64,000 nt of DNA from Streptomyces sp. B21-105. Its GTDB lineage: Bacteria > Actinomycetota > Actinomycetes > Streptomycetales > Streptomycetaceae. Position 1 is the first letter of the stretch. Every line of letters starts with the position of its first letter. The notes beneath the pieces are model-generated. The model searched no databases. It was not told where the DNA came from and saw only the letters and a list, made by a program, of their open reading frames with translations. A program made the translations under genes and the position numbers. Positions 1 through 9,132 of this stretch are shown here, piece after piece. The stretch spans positions 5,208,001-5,272,000 of the forward strand of contig NZ_JARUMJ010000001.1 of NCBI RefSeq assembly GCF_036898465.1, read 5' to 3'.

Positions 1-1244
1 AGGACCTGCGCGACCAGGGCAACACGGTGCTCATCGTCGAGCACGACCACCAGATGATCAAAGCCGCGGACTGGGTGGTGGAACTCGGTCCGGCGGCCGG
101 CGAGCACGGTGGCGAGCTGCTGTTCAGCGGCCCGGCCGAGCAGCTGCTCGACGACGTGAACTCGCCGACCGGCGGCTACACCAGCGGCACCCGCGGCATC
201 CCGGTGCCCGCGAGCCGACGGCCCGGGGCGGCGGACCGCCGGATCGCCGTGTACGGAGCGAAGGAGAACAACCTCGCCGGGTTCGACGTCGACTTCCCGC
301 TCGGCACGTTCATCGCGGTGACCGGGGTGTCGGGGGCCGGCAAGTCCACGCTGGTGGACGACATCCTCTACCCGGCGGTGGAGAGCGCGCTGGGCGGCGA
401 CGCGCCGGCGCCGGGCGCCCACACCAGGATCGAGGGGCTGCACCACGTCGACCGGGTGATCAGGGTGGACCAGGCGCCGATCGGGCGTTCGGGCCGGTCG
501 ACGCCGGCGACGTACACCGGGGTCTTCGACAGCGTCCGCAAGGTGTTCTGCCAGACCGCGGAGGCGAAGAAACGCCGCTACAAGCCGGGCCGGTTCTCCT
601 TCAACTCGGCGGGCGGGCGCTGCGAGACCTGCACCGGCGACGGCTCCATCAAGATCGAGATGCAGCTGCTGCCCGACGTCTTCCTGCACTGCGAGACCTG
701 TGACGGCACCCGCTACAACGCGGAGACGCTGGAGATCCGCTACCGCGGCAAGAACATCGCCGAGGTGCTGGCGATGCCCGTCGAGGAGGCGCTGGAGTTC
801 TTCGCGGGGGAGCCCGCCATCGAGGCCCCGCTGCGCGTCCTCGACGAGGTCGGCCTCGGCTATCTGCGGCTGGGCCAGTCGGCGACGACGCTCTCGGGCG
901 GCGAGGCGCAGCGCGTCAAGCTGGCCAACGAGCTGCAGCGCAGGGCGGGCGCGCACACCCTCTACCTGCTCGACGAGCCGACCACCGGCCTGCACTCCAG
1001 TGACATCGAGCGGCTGCTGGCGGTGCTGCACAGCCTCGTCGACAGGGGGCACACCGTGCTCGCCGTGTCGCACAACCTCGACCTGATCAAGACGGCGGAC
1101 TGGGTGGTGGACATCGGTCCGGAGGGCGGCGACGGAGGCGGGGCGCTGGTCGCCGCGGGCACCCCCGAGCAGGTGGCCGGGCAGTCGGAAGGACACACCG
1201 GGCGTTTCCTGCGCGACGTGCTGGGGACGAGCGGGCGGCCGTGA
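1..1244 (+). CDS. UvrA-like ABC ATPase, C-terminal part (5' end outside window)
   Basis: This is the last ~413 residues of a UvrA-family protein, read in frame from base 3. Visible are the end of the first nucleotide-binding half ([20 protein letters not shown]), the second Walker A (GVSGAGKST), a Cys4 zinc module (CETC, 19 residues, CETC), the signature [15 protein letters not shown] and Walker [13 protein letters not shown]. UvrA binds damaged DNA. Paralogs such as DrrC in antibiotic clusters protect producers of DNA-binding drugs, and a role here as self-resistance is inferred from the neighbouring biosynthetic genes and the AlkZ-type glycosylase at 12.5 kb. The stop codon overlaps the next gene's GTG (GTGA), implying translational coupling. 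Whether it is the housekeeping uvrA cannot be settled without the N-terminus, but the context argues for a cluster paralog. Confidence 0.88.
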   Translation, partial: DLRDQGNTVLIVEHDHQMIKAADWVVELGPAAGEHGGELLFSGPAEQLLDDVNSPTGGYTSGTRGIPVPASRRPGAADRRIAVYGAKENNLAGFDVDFPLGTFIAVTGVSGAGKSTLVDDILYPAVESALGGDAPAPGAHTRIEGLHHVDRVIRVDQAPIGRSGRSTPATYTGVFDSVRKVFCQTAEAKKRRYKPGRFSFNSAGGRCETCTGDGSIKIEMQLLPDVFLHCETCDGTRYNAETLEIRYRGKNIAEVLAMPVEEALEFFAGEPAIEAPLRVLDEVGLGYLRLGQSATTLSGGEAQRVKLANELQRRAGAHTLYLLDEPTTGLHSSDIERLLAVLHSLVDRGHTVLAVSHNLDLIKTADWVVDIGPEGGDGGGALVAAGTPEQVAGQSEGHTGRFLRDVLGTSGRP

Positions 1245-2500
1245 TGTACGGGTCGCCCTCCGAGGGCCCGGAGCCGGTCCGGATCGGTGTGCTGGGGTGC
1301 GCGGACATCGCCCGCCGCCGGGTGCTGCCCGCGTTCGCGGCAGACCCCGGCAGCCGGGTGGCGGCCGTGGCCAGCCGGGACGGCGGCCGGGCCCGCGAGA
1401 TGGCCGACCGGTTCGACTGCGCCGCCGTGACGGGGTACGACCGTCTGCTCGCCGACCCGGCGGTGGAGGCCGTCTATGTGCCGCTGCCCGTCGCCCTGCA
1501 CGCCGACTGGATCGAACGGGCGTTACGGGCGGGCAAGCACGTGCTCGGCGAGAAGCCGCTCACCGGTGACGTCGACTCCACCCGCCGGCTGTTCGAGCTG
1601 GCAGCCGCGCGCGGTCTGGTGCTCGCCGAGAACTTCATGTTCCCCCGTCACCCGCTGCACCGGCGGGTGCGGGAGCTGGTCACGGGCGGGGCCATCGGTG
1701 AACTGCGCAGCTTCACGGGGGAGTTCGCCATCCCGGCGCCGCCGCCGGGTGACGTCCGCTACGACGCGGCCCTCGGCGGCGGCGCGCTGCTGGACATCGC
1801 CGTCAACCCGCTGCTCGCCGCCCGCTTCTTCCTCGGTCCCGCGCTCACGGTGTGCGGGGCGCGGCTGCGCCGGCACCCCGTGCACGGCGTGGACACCGGC
1901 GGAGCGGTCCTGCTGGCCGCACCGGACGGCGTCACCGCGCAGGTGGTGTTCGGCATGGAGCACGCCTACCGGGCCGGGTACGAGCTGTGGGGGAGCGCGG
2001 GGCGGATCCGGGTGGAGCGCGCCTACGCGCCGCCCGCCGACCACTGCCCGGTGATCCGCGTGGAGCGGCCGGAGGGCGCCGAGGAACTCGTCCTGCACCC
2101 CGCGGACCAGTACCTCGAGGCGGTTCGGGCGTTCTCGCACGCTGTCCGCCAGACCCGGCGGACCGAGCCGGCCGGGCAGACCCGGCGGACCGAGCCGGCC
2201 GGGCAGACCCGGCGGACCGAGCCGGCCGGGCAGCCCCGGCGGACCGAGCCGGCCGGGCGAGCCGAACAGGCCGGACCGGCCCAACAGACCCGGCCGACCC
2301 GACAGACCCGGCCGAACACCCGACAGACCCGGCAGACACGTGGCGGCCCGGGGGCCGAGCGGAGTCTTCGTGAACGGCACCAGGAGCGGGCCCTCACGGT
2401 CGCCCGGCTGGTGGCCGAGGTTCGAGCGGCGGACAAGGCCGCTTCCAGCGCCGCACAGCACCCTGTTCCGAGCTGGGACGACCCGAGAGGGGCCTTATGA
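1241..2500 (+). CDS. Gfo/Idh/MocA oxidoreductase, probable NDP-hexose 3-ketoreductase
   Basis: 419 residues. The N-terminal Rossmann fold (IGVLGCADIARRRVLPAF) and the EKPLTGD motif are typical of Gfo/Idh/MocA enzymes, and the overall pattern fits the NDP-hexose 3-ketoreductases (OleW type) that follow a 2,3-dehydratase in 2-deoxysugar pathways. The catalytic part ends near residue 300. The remaining ~120 residues are a low-complexity Arg/Thr/Pro tail partly built from a 27-base tandem repeat, which is unusual because the family normally ends near 330 residues. The start is GTG at 1241 overlapping the uvrA-like stop; ATG at 1244 is the alternative. An in-frame TTA codon (1523-1525) makes translation potentially dependent on bldA tRNA. 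It works with RfbA (24.1 kb) in sugar supply, but most other sugar genes must lie outside the window. Confidence 0.85.
   Translation: MMYGSPSEGPEPVRIGVLGCADIARRRVLPAFAADPGSRVAAVASRDGGRAREMADRFDCAAVTGYDRLLADPAVEAVYVPLPVALHADWIERALRAGKHVLGEKPLTGDVDSTRRLFELAAARGLVLAENFMFPRHPLHRRVRELVTGGAIGELRSFTGEFAIPAPPPGDVRYDAALGGGALLDIAVNPLLAARFFLGPALTVCGARLRRHPVHGVDTGGAVLLAAPDGVTAQVVFGMEHAYRAGYELWGSAGRIRVERAYAPPADHCPVIRVERPEGAEELVLHPADQYLEAVRAFSHAVRQTRRTEPAGQTRRTEPAGQTRRTEPAGQPRRTEPAGRAEQAGPAQQTRPTRQTRPNTRQTRQTRGGPGAERSLRERHQERALTVARLVAEVRAADKAASSAAQHPVPSWDDPRGAL
2150..2257 (+). repeat. 27-bp tandem repeat, four units, inside a coding region
   Basis: Four head-to-tail 27-base units (starting 2150, 2177, 2204, 2231) encode the nonapeptide QTRRTEPAG; the fourth unit has one change (QPRRTEPAG). 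More degenerate related sequence continues to about 2335. The unit length is a multiple of three, so copy-number changes keep the frame. The repeat lies after the recognisable 3-ketoreductase domain. Confidence 0.95.
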
Positions 2501-2916
2501 ACTCCGCTGTCACCGACAAGCTGCGCTGTGAGCGCATCACGAAATTCCGCGACGTCATACCCGGCGACGGTCCGGGCAGGCTCTCCTCTCCCGCCGGGGA
2601 TCTGGTGAGGTTCGCCAACGGCGACTCCTACCGGTTCGCCGCGTACTGGGACTGCCTGCCGGGCGGACCGTGCCGCGGCAACCACTACCACCTCGACAAG
2701 ACCGAGGTGATGTTCGTGATCTCCGGCGAACTGAGAGCCGCGTACTACGACCTCGACACCGGCCAGCGCTTCGACACCGTGCTGGTCGCCGGAGACCTGG
2801 TCACCGTCCGCCCGCGCCTCGTGCACAGCTACATGGCGCTCAGCCCCACCCAGGTGGTGGAGGTGGCCTCGCACGCCTACTCGCCGAGCGACACCCATCC
2901 CTACGTGTTGCTCTGA
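2497..2916 (+). CDS. Cupin-fold protein, probably deoxysugar related
   Basis: 139 residues, overlapping the previous gene by four bases (ATGA). A single cupin domain spans roughly residues 45-135 with the metal-binding stretch RGNHYHLDKTEVMFVISGEL and a second conserved block VRPRLVHSYMAL. The RGNHYH pattern resembles the C-terminal cupin of CapF-type polysaccharide enzymes and small sugar epimerase/isomerase-like cupins. Coupling to an NDP-hexose 3-ketoreductase supports action on a nucleotide sugar or on the polyketide, but the reaction cannot be named from sequence alone. Confidence 0.7.
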   Translation: MNSAVTDKLRCERITKFRDVIPGDGPGRLSSPAGDLVRFANGDSYRFAAYWDCLPGGPCRGNHYHLDKTEVMFVISGELRAAYYDLDTGQRFDTVLVAGDLVTVRPRLVHSYMALSPTQVVEVASHAYSPSDTHPYVLL

Positions 2917-2961
2917 CCGACCAATCCGCCGCACACACACCCCCCATAGAAGGAGAAGATC

Positions 2962-4707
2962 GTGACCGCTCTGGAAGCAACGTCGTCCGGGGAGCGGGAG
3001 GGAGAGCTCAATCCCAAGCGCTGGATCGCGTTGACCGTGATCCTCGTCGCCGCGTTCATGGACATGCTCGACAGCACGATCCTGAACGTGGCCATCCCCT
3101 CCATCCGAACCGACCTCGACGCCGGCTACGCGGACATCCAGTGGGTCACCGCCGGCTACCAGCTCGCCTTCGCCCTGCTGCTGATCCTCGGCGGCAGGCT
3201 CGGCGACATCTACGGCCGCAAGCTCATCTTCCAGATCGGCGTGGCGGGCTTCACCCTCGCCTCGCTGGCCGCGGCCGTGTCGACCGAGCCGAGCATGCTG
3301 ATCGTGTCCCGGCTGCTCCAGGGCGGCTTCGCCTCGATCATGGTGCCGCAGGTCCTGGCCATCATCCACGTCAGCTTCCCGCCGCAGGAACGCGCCAAGG
3401 CGTTCGGCATGTTCGGCACGGTGGCCGGTCTCGCCGCACTCACCGGTCTGAGCCTCGGCGGTCTGCTGGTCGAGTGGAACCTGTTCGACCTGGAATGGCG
3501 GCTGGTGTTCCTCATCAACGTCCCGGTCGGCATCTTCGGCCTGATCGTCGGACAGAAGGCCATCGTCGAGTCGAAGGCGCCGGTCGCGCTGCGGCTGGAC
3601 ATCGTCGGCGCGGTCCTCGGCGCCGTCACCCTGTTCCTGCTCGTCTTCCCGCTCATCCAGGGGCGCGAACTGGGCTGGCCGGCCTGGGGCTTCGTCCTGC
3701 TGGCGCTGACGCCGGTGTCGCTGTTCGTGTTCGTCCGCCAGCAGCAGGCCCGTACCCGCAAGGACGGCTCGCCGCTGGTCGCGCTCAACCTGTTCCGGCT
3801 GCGCAGCTTCTCCTCCGCGCTGAGCGTGCAGCTGGCGTTCAACGTCGGCGTGGGCGTGTTCTTCCTGTCCTGGAGCCTGTACATGCAGGTCGGGCTGGGC
3901 TGGAGCCCGATCCGCGCCGGTCTGACCAGCCTGCCGTTCTGCATCACCACCTTCGTCACGTCGGCGCTGTCGTACGCCTTCCTCGCCGCGAAGATGGGGC
4001 GCAAGCTCCTGCAACTCGGCGCGGTGCTGGTGCTGCTGGGCCTCGGCTCCTACATCTGGGTGGTCGAGCACTACGGCAGCGAGGCCACCAGCTGGAAGAT
4101 GGCGCTCCCGCTGGCCTTCTTCGGGCTCGGCTTCGGCATGGTCATGTCCCCGATCCCGGACATGGCCACCAGCGAGGCTCCGCGGCAGGACGCGGGCTCG
4201 GCCTCCGGTCTGGTCAACACCAACCAGCAGCTCGGGTTCGCCGTCGGCACGGCTCTGGTCAGCGTCATCTTCTTCGGCGCCCTGGGCGGCAACGCGGCCG
4301 ACAACTCCCGGGAGGCGGCCCCGCAGCTGCGCCAGGACCTGGCGGCCGTGTCGGTCACCGGGCAGGACGCGGACCGGGTCGTGAACTACTTCGTGCAGTG
4401 CACGAGCGACCAGGCGAAGGAGAAGGACTGGACGGTCCAGGCGCCGAGCTGCGCCAAGCCCCCGTCCGAGCTCACCGGCAACCCGAAGGTCGCCGCCGTG
4501 TTCGCCGCGACGGGCAAGCACACCAACGCGCTCACCTTCGCCGACACCTTCTCCCACGCGCTGCGCTGGTTCGTCGGCGGCATGGTCCTCACCCTGCTGC
4601 TGACGTTCCTGCTGCCCCGCAAGAACGCGGCGCACGGCGCGCAGAGCGAGGCCGGCGCGGAGCCGAAGCCCGGCGCCGAGCCGAAGGCCGTGGCGGGGAA
4701 CGCCTGA
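2962..4707 (+). CDS. MFS drug exporter, DHA2 (EmrB/QacA) family
   Basis: 581 residues with about 14 hydrophobic segments. N-terminal DMLDSTILNVAIPSI and GGRLGDIYGRK are the DHA2-family motif region, and SASGLVNTNQQLGFAVGTAL is the late-helix motif. Such proton-driven pumps export antibiotics from their producers. The GTG start at 2962 follows a purine-rich ribosome site (AGAAGGAGAAGA). It is the last gene before a strong hairpin at 4733-4773, so it probably ends the operon uvrA-like / 3-ketoreductase / cupin / exporter. Export of the cluster product is the likely role. Confidence 0.92.
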   Translation: MTALEATSSGEREGELNPKRWIALTVILVAAFMDMLDSTILNVAIPSIRTDLDAGYADIQWVTAGYQLAFALLLILGGRLGDIYGRKLIFQIGVAGFTLASLAAAVSTEPSMLIVSRLLQGGFASIMVPQVLAIIHVSFPPQERAKAFGMFGTVAGLAALTGLSLGGLLVEWNLFDLEWRLVFLINVPVGIFGLIVGQKAIVESKAPVALRLDIVGAVLGAVTLFLLVFPLIQGRELGWPAWGFVLLALTPVSLFVFVRQQQARTRKDGSPLVALNLFRLRSFSSALSVQLAFNVGVGVFFLSWSLYMQVGLGWSPIRAGLTSLPFCITTFVTSALSYAFLAAKMGRKLLQLGAVLVLLGLGSYIWVVEHYGSEATSWKMALPLAFFGLGFGMVMSPIPDMATSEAPRQDAGSASGLVNTNQQLGFAVGTALVSVIFFGALGGNAADNSREAAPQLRQDLAAVSVTGQDADRVVNYFVQCTSDQAKEKDWTVQAPSCAKPPSELTGNPKVAAVFAATGKHTNALTFADTFSHALRWFVGGMVLTLLLTFLLPRKNAAHGAQSEAGAEPKPGAEPKAVAGNA

Positions 4708-4732
4708 CGGTCACGCACCGCGAGAGGTACTG

Positions 4733-4773
4733 GGCCGCGGCCCGCGGGGCGACACACCCCGTGGGCCGCGGCC
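4733..4773 (+). terminator. Strong hairpin terminator after the MFS gene
   Basis: Arms 4733-4749 and 4757-4773 (17 bases each, one G:U pair) flank a seven-base loop, 25 bases after the MFS stop codon. No U-tract follows, as is common in Streptomyces. Confidence 0.8.
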
Positions 4774-5096
4774 TGCACGTTTGCGGCGGTAGGCCCACCC
4801 CGGCGCAGCCCCGGCGCCCCCCCCGACACCCACCCCCGCACCCCCCGGCGCACGCCTCTGCACCCACCCCGGCGCGCGCCCCGCGCGAAAGCCTGCTTGA
4901 AGCCGTCATCCGGCGATCATGAATTCTTCACTACCGGCCGGTGAGCACGGCACTACTGCGGCCCTCCTCCTCTCGGCGAGACTCCTGGTCAGACGCCGAA
5001 GCCGCGGAGAACACAGACCCGCGAGACGACGTCACACCGCACGGTCACACCGACCGCGTCGCCCGACGCGGGACACCGCCGATCGAGGGGGAGACC
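4774..5096. other. Leader/promoter region of the TOMM cassette, no convincing gene
   Basis: The stretch starts C-rich and becomes less GC-biased around 4900-4935 (CATGAATTCTTCACTA), where a promoter for the RiPP cassette is plausible. Open frames starting at 4919 and 4941 run through it, but their N-termini are compositionally random. The frame from 4941 is the same as that of the precursor at 5097, so a longer precursor is formally possible. Confidence 0.45.
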
Positions 5097-5234
5097 ATGT
5101 CCGCACAGCACCTTTCCGAGGACCTGCTCATCGAGGACTACAACCCGGCCGGCCCGTGGGCCGCGCCCACCGACTCCTTCGTCTGCTGGGCCGAGTCGGC
5201 GATCCCCGCCACCACGGACCACAGCGGGGTCTGA
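5097..5234 (+). CDS. Candidate TOMM/azol(in)e RiPP precursor peptide
   Basis: A 45-residue peptide starting at ATG 5097, placed by a strong ribosome site (GAGGGGGAG, 5084-5092) and ending two bases before the cyclodehydratase start. The first ~20 residues (MSAQHLSEDLLIEDYNPAGP) look like an acidic leader. The C-terminal part (TDSFVCWAESAIPATT then DHSGV) concentrates the only Cys (residue 30) with Ser and Thr, which are the residues that YcaO enzymes turn into azol(in)es. No homolog was recognised, so the precursor call rests on position, size, leader-like composition and the ribosome site. An in-frame extension back to GTG 4941 (97 residues) is less likely. Confidence 0.7.
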   Translation: MSAQHLSEDLLIEDYNPAGPWAAPTDSFVCWAESAIPATTDHSGV

Positions 5235-5236
5235 CG

Positions 5237-7501
5237 GTGATCCGGTCGGCTTCGGAGAAGCCCCGCCTGGGCTTCAAGGAACACCTGACGGTCCAGATCG
5301 TCCCCGGGGAAGCGGTCTACCTGATGTCCGGGCGACGCGTCACCACGTTGCACGGCGCGGAGATCTGCCACCTCGCGGAACTGCTGGACGGCGCCAGGAC
5401 GCGCGACGCCATCCTCACCGAGGTGTCCGGGCGACTGCCGGTCGAGCGAACGCTGCGGCTGCTCGACCGTCTCACCGAAGCCGGCCTGCTGGCCGAACTG
5501 CCCGCGTCGCGGGCCGACGACGCCGCGGAGCGCGCCTACTGGGACGCCGCCGGTCTCAGCGGCGCCGCCGTCCGCCCCGCGGCCACCGTGCACACCCTGG
5601 CGGTGGGGGGCGTCGGCCCCGAGACACTGCACACCGCCGCCGTGGCGGCCGGCCTGCGCACCGGCCCGGCCGCCGAGGCGGACCTGGTCCTGGTGGCCTG
5701 CGACGACTACCTCGACCCCCGGCTGCGTGACCTCGACCGGGAGTACCGGGAGGCCGGACGCTGCTGGCTGCCGATCCAGCTGCACGGCACCGAGACCTGG
5801 ATCGGCCCCTTCCTCGGCGTGCCGGACGGCCCGTGCTGGTCCTGCCTGGCCGAGCGGCTGTGGCGCAGCCGCCCGGTCGAGGCCCGGCTCCAGCAGGGGC
5901 TCGGTCGCTCCGGCCCGCTGCCCCGCCGCCCCTGCGCGGTTCCGGCGAGCCTGCTCGCCGGACTCCACCTGGCCGTGCTGGAGGCGGTCAAGTGGCTGGC
6001 CGGGCTGCGCCACCCCGGCCAGGACGCGCTGTGGACCCTGAACGGACTGATGCTGACGGGCGGTCACCACCCGGTGAGCCGGCGCCCGCAGTGCCCGGAC
6101 TGCGGCGACCCCACGCTGGTCGCCGCCCGGGTCGAGGCGCCCGTGGTGCTGACCTCCCGCCCCAAGGCGGACAGGGGCGGCGGCGGACACCGGGCCCTGG
6201 GCCCGGAGGAGATGCTCCGGCGCTACGGCCATCACGTGGACCCGCTCACCGGCCTCGTCCGGGAGATCCGCCGCGACCCGCGCGGCCCGGCCTTCCTCAA
6301 CGTTTTCCACGCCGGGCACAACCTGGCCCTGACCCACCACGACCCGCGCGGCTGGCGCACCGGACTGCGCGCCACCAGCGCGGGCAAGGGCAGCACCCCG
6401 CTGCGGGCCAAGGTGAGCGCGCTCGCCGAGGTGCTGGAACGGCACAGCGGCCACCTCCAGGGCGACGAGCCGATGCTGCACGCGAGTTACGGCGCGCTCG
6501 GCGACGAAGCCGTCCACCCCGACTCCGTCCAGCTCTTCGCCGCCGGCCAGTTCACCGGCCGCGCGCGCTGGAACGCCGGACACGGCGCGTTCCAGCAGGT
6601 CTGCGAACCCTTCGACGAGGACCGGGAGATCGAGTGGACCCCCGTGTGGTCGCTCACCGAGTCGCGGCGCCGGCTGCTGCCCACGGCCCTGCTGTACTTC
6701 GGCGCGTCCCGCCTCGCGGGCCGTCCGTACTGCCTCGCCACGTCCAACGGCGTGGCCGCGGGCGCATCGCTGGAGGACGCGGTGCTCCAGGGGTTCCTGG
6801 AACTCGTCGAACGGGACGCGGTAGCCCTGTGGTGGTACAACCGGCTGCGCCGGCCCGGCGTGGACCTCGGCTCCTTCGAGGATCCCTGGATCGCCGAACT
6901 GCGCACCGTCCACGCCTCCTTGAACCGTGAGGTGTGGGCCCTGGACCTCACCGCCGACCTCGGCGTTCCCACCGTCGTCGCGCTGTCCCGCCGTACCGAC
7001 AAGCCCGACGAGGACATCACACTCGGCTTCGGCGCGCACTTCGACCCGAAGATCGCGCTGCACCGCGCCCTCACCGAGCTGAACCAGATGCTCCCCTACG
7101 TCGTGGACGCCGGCGCCGACGGCGGGGGCTACGGGACCGACGACGCCGAGGTGCTGCGCTGGATGCGCACCGCCCGGGCCGCCGAACTCCCGTATCTGCG
7201 GCCCGATCCGGAGCGTCCCGCGATGAACGCGGACACCCACCCGTACCGGCCCCGAGCCGATCTGCGGGAGGATGTCGCCGAGGCGGAGCGGATCGTCCGC
7301 GAGGCCGGACTGGACATGCTCGTGCTCGACCAGACCCGTCCCGACGTAGGGCTGCCGGTGGCCCGCGTCATCGTCCCCGGGCTCCGCCCCCACTGGGCCC
7401 GGTTCGCACCCGGCCGTCTCTTCGACGTGCCGGTGCGCAGCAAAGACCTGACCGAACCGACCCGCTACGAGGACCTCAACCCGGTCCCCCTGTTCCTGTG
7501 A
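5237..7501 (+). CDS. Fused E1-like/YcaO TOMM cyclodehydratase
   Basis: 754 residues, GTG start two bases after the precursor stop. The N-terminal ~90 residues resemble a RiPP leader-recognition region. Residues ~100-300 form an E1/ThiF-like part with two zinc-type CxxC pairs (C200/C203 in CWSC and C286/C289 in CPDC). Residues ~370-754 are a YcaO domain with the nucleotide-site stretches SAGKGSTPLRAKVSALAEVL(ER) and GFLELVERDAVALWW. The C-terminus ends in Pro-rich NPVPLFL, as expected of azoline-forming YcaO proteins. Such SagC/D-type fusions use ATP to cyclise Cys, Ser or Thr of a leader-bearing peptide to thiazolines or oxazolines in the cytoplasm. Overlaps the next gene by GTGA. Confidence 0.92.
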   Translation: MIRSASEKPRLGFKEHLTVQIVPGEAVYLMSGRRVTTLHGAEICHLAELLDGARTRDAILTEVSGRLPVERTLRLLDRLTEAGLLAELPASRADDAAERAYWDAAGLSGAAVRPAATVHTLAVGGVGPETLHTAAVAAGLRTGPAAEADLVLVACDDYLDPRLRDLDREYREAGRCWLPIQLHGTETWIGPFLGVPDGPCWSCLAERLWRSRPVEARLQQGLGRSGPLPRRPCAVPASLLAGLHLAVLEAVKWLAGLRHPGQDALWTLNGLMLTGGHHPVSRRPQCPDCGDPTLVAARVEAPVVLTSRPKADRGGGGHRALGPEEMLRRYGHHVDPLTGLVREIRRDPRGPAFLNVFHAGHNLALTHHDPRGWRTGLRATSAGKGSTPLRAKVSALAEVLERHSGHLQGDEPMLHASYGALGDEAVHPDSVQLFAAGQFTGRARWNAGHGAFQQVCEPFDEDREIEWTPVWSLTESRRRLLPTALLYFGASRLAGRPYCLATSNGVAAGASLEDAVLQGFLELVERDAVALWWYNRLRRPGVDLGSFEDPWIAELRTVHASLNREVWALDLTADLGVPTVVALSRRTDKPDEDITLGFGAHFDPKIALHRALTELNQMLPYVVDAGADGGGYGTDDAEVLRWMRTARAAELPYLRPDPERPAMNADTHPYRPRADLREDVAEAERIVREAGLDMLVLDQTRPDVGLPVARVIVPGLRPHWARFAPGRLFDVPVRSKDLTEPTRYEDLNPVPLFL

Positions 7502-9051
7502 CCGTCCCCGTGATTCCCCAGCGATCGCGATTATCCCCCCACCTTGGATCAGCCGTGCACCTTGGCAGTCTCGCCCCCCAATTGGTCAATCTGTGGTCCT
7601 TGAGGCCGGACATCGTTGTCGATCCGGACACCGATCCCGAGGAGGCCCTCCTGCTGGAGACGCCCTGGGAGGATCTCCGGATCAAGGAGCCCAGCGCCGC
7701 CCTGCGCGAGGCCGTGCGCCGGATGCAGCTCGGCCCGTCCGCCATCCCCAACATCCTCGCCTCGGCGTCGGGCTCGCCCGGCGGCGCCGAGAAGCTGCTG
7801 GAGGAACTCCGGCCGCTGCAGCACCTGGTGGTCCGCACGCTGGCCGTCGGCGCGGTGCCGCTGCTCTCGGTGGTGCCGATCTCCGGGCAGGCCCGGTTCA
7901 CCCGGCTGAAGCCGCTGCTGGGCCGGGTCTGCCGGCTCTCGCGGTTCGCGGTGATCCGCTGTGCGCCAGGCGGCGGCCTGGCCGTCGAGTCGTCGCTCGT
8001 CGACCACAAGGTGGAGCTGCACCACCCGGGCGTCATGGGCATGCTGGGCCGGATCGACGGCGCGGCAGACGACTTCGACGCGCCGCACCTTCCGGTGGCC
8101 GAGGCGGTCCGGTCGTATCTGGTCGCCGCCGGCGTGCTGGTGGTCGCGGACCAGCCCACCGGGCACGGTCCGGGCGCCGCCGAGCCCACCTTCGCGGAGG
8201 ACCGCGATCCGGCGCTCACCGGCTGGTCCCCGGACGAGCTGCTGGTGCACTCCGGCAGCCGTCGGGAGCGTTACGACCGCCCGCGCGGAGCCGCCTTCGC
8301 GCAGGTCGGCCGGATGCCCCCGCCGCCGGTGGTCAAACCGCCGGCCGCGACGGACCCGGACCGCCCCGCGCACCGGATCACGCTCGCCCGGCCCGACCTC
8401 GACGGGGGCCCGGGGACCGGGCCGGCGGCCGCCGACCCGTCCCTCACCGCGGTGCTGGAGTGCGGCGACCTGCCGGTCGTCGAGGACGGCGAGCTGTCGC
8501 TGGACCGGCTCGGCGCGCTGCTGTACCGGGCGGCCCGGGTCCGCGCCATGCTGCCGCCGGCCGACTTCGATCCGGCCGGCTACCCGACGAGTGAGCGCCC
8601 CTACCTCAGCGTCGACGACAGTTACGCGCTGGAGGTCTACGTGCTGGCCGACGAGGGGGAGTCCTGTCTGCCGCCGGGCGCATACCACTACGACCCGCTC
8701 GACCACTGCCTGGAGCGCATGGGCGGCGATCCCGGAGCCGCGGCCGACCTGGCGGGCGCCGCGCGCGCCGGGGAGCCGGGCCCGGACGGCGAGCCGACCG
8801 TGTTCATCGGCATATCCGCACGGTTCGCCCGCGCCGCCTACAAGTTCAGCGGCACCGCCTACAGCAACGTCCTCAAGGACGTGGGAGCGCTCCAGCAGAC
8901 GATGACGCTCGTGGCGCGGGCGATGGGACTGCAGTCCCGCGTCCTGCCGGTCGGTGACGCGGACGCCTTCCAGCGGGCCGTCGGTCTGGACTGGCGGGTG
9001 GAGTCCAGCGTCGGCGACATGATCATCTCGAGTCGTATACCGCCGAGTTGA
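7498..9051 (+). CDS. SagB-type FMN-dependent azoline dehydrogenase
   Basis: 517 residues. The C-terminal third carries the nitroreductase-like SagB block (AYKFSGTAYSNVLKDVGALQ, then MTLVARAMGLQSRVLPVGD). SagB enzymes oxidise azolines to aromatic azoles using FMN. At the position where the family usually has a Lys-Tyr pair, this protein has Lys449-Phe450, a departure that may alter activity. Start chosen at GTG 7498 because it overlaps the cyclodehydratase stop; GTG 7510 and GTG 7552 are alternatives. With either of the first two starts a TTA codon (7531-7533) falls near the N-terminus, suggesting bldA control. The long N-terminal half has no recognised motif. Confidence 0.88.
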   Translation: MTVPVIPQRSRLSPHLGSAVHLGSLAPQLVNLWSLRPDIVVDPDTDPEEALLLETPWEDLRIKEPSAALREAVRRMQLGPSAIPNILASASGSPGGAEKLLEELRPLQHLVVRTLAVGAVPLLSVVPISGQARFTRLKPLLGRVCRLSRFAVIRCAPGGGLAVESSLVDHKVELHHPGVMGMLGRIDGAADDFDAPHLPVAEAVRSYLVAAGVLVVADQPTGHGPGAAEPTFAEDRDPALTGWSPDELLVHSGSRRERYDRPRGAAFAQVGRMPPPPVVKPPAATDPDRPAHRITLARPDLDGGPGTGPAAADPSLTAVLECGDLPVVEDGELSLDRLGALLYRAARVRAMLPPADFDPAGYPTSERPYLSVDDSYALEVYVLADEGESCLPPGAYHYDPLDHCLERMGGDPGAAADLAGAARAGEPGPDGEPTVFIGISARFARAAYKFSGTAYSNVLKDVGALQQTMTLVARAMGLQSRVLPVGDADAFQRAVGLDWRVESSVGDMIISSRIPPS

Positions 9052-9132
9052 GGGACTTGAGGGCCTGTCAGAACACCGGTATGGTGCGCTTTCACCAGCT
9101 GGGACTCGGGGCGGGGGAGCGGTCGAGACGGC

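Noticed and set aside
2150..2260. CRISPR-like array
   Set aside because: Units are directly contiguous with no spacers and lie in frame inside a gene.
2023..4635. 870-codon minus-strand frame opposite the MFS transporter
   Set aside because: Translation is His/Asp/Glu/Arg-rich without motifs; the plus strand has an unmistakable transporter.
5097..9051. Thiopeptide or lanthipeptide cluster
   Set aside because: No LanB-type dehydratase, LanC cyclase or pyridine synthase nearby; only the azoline set is present.
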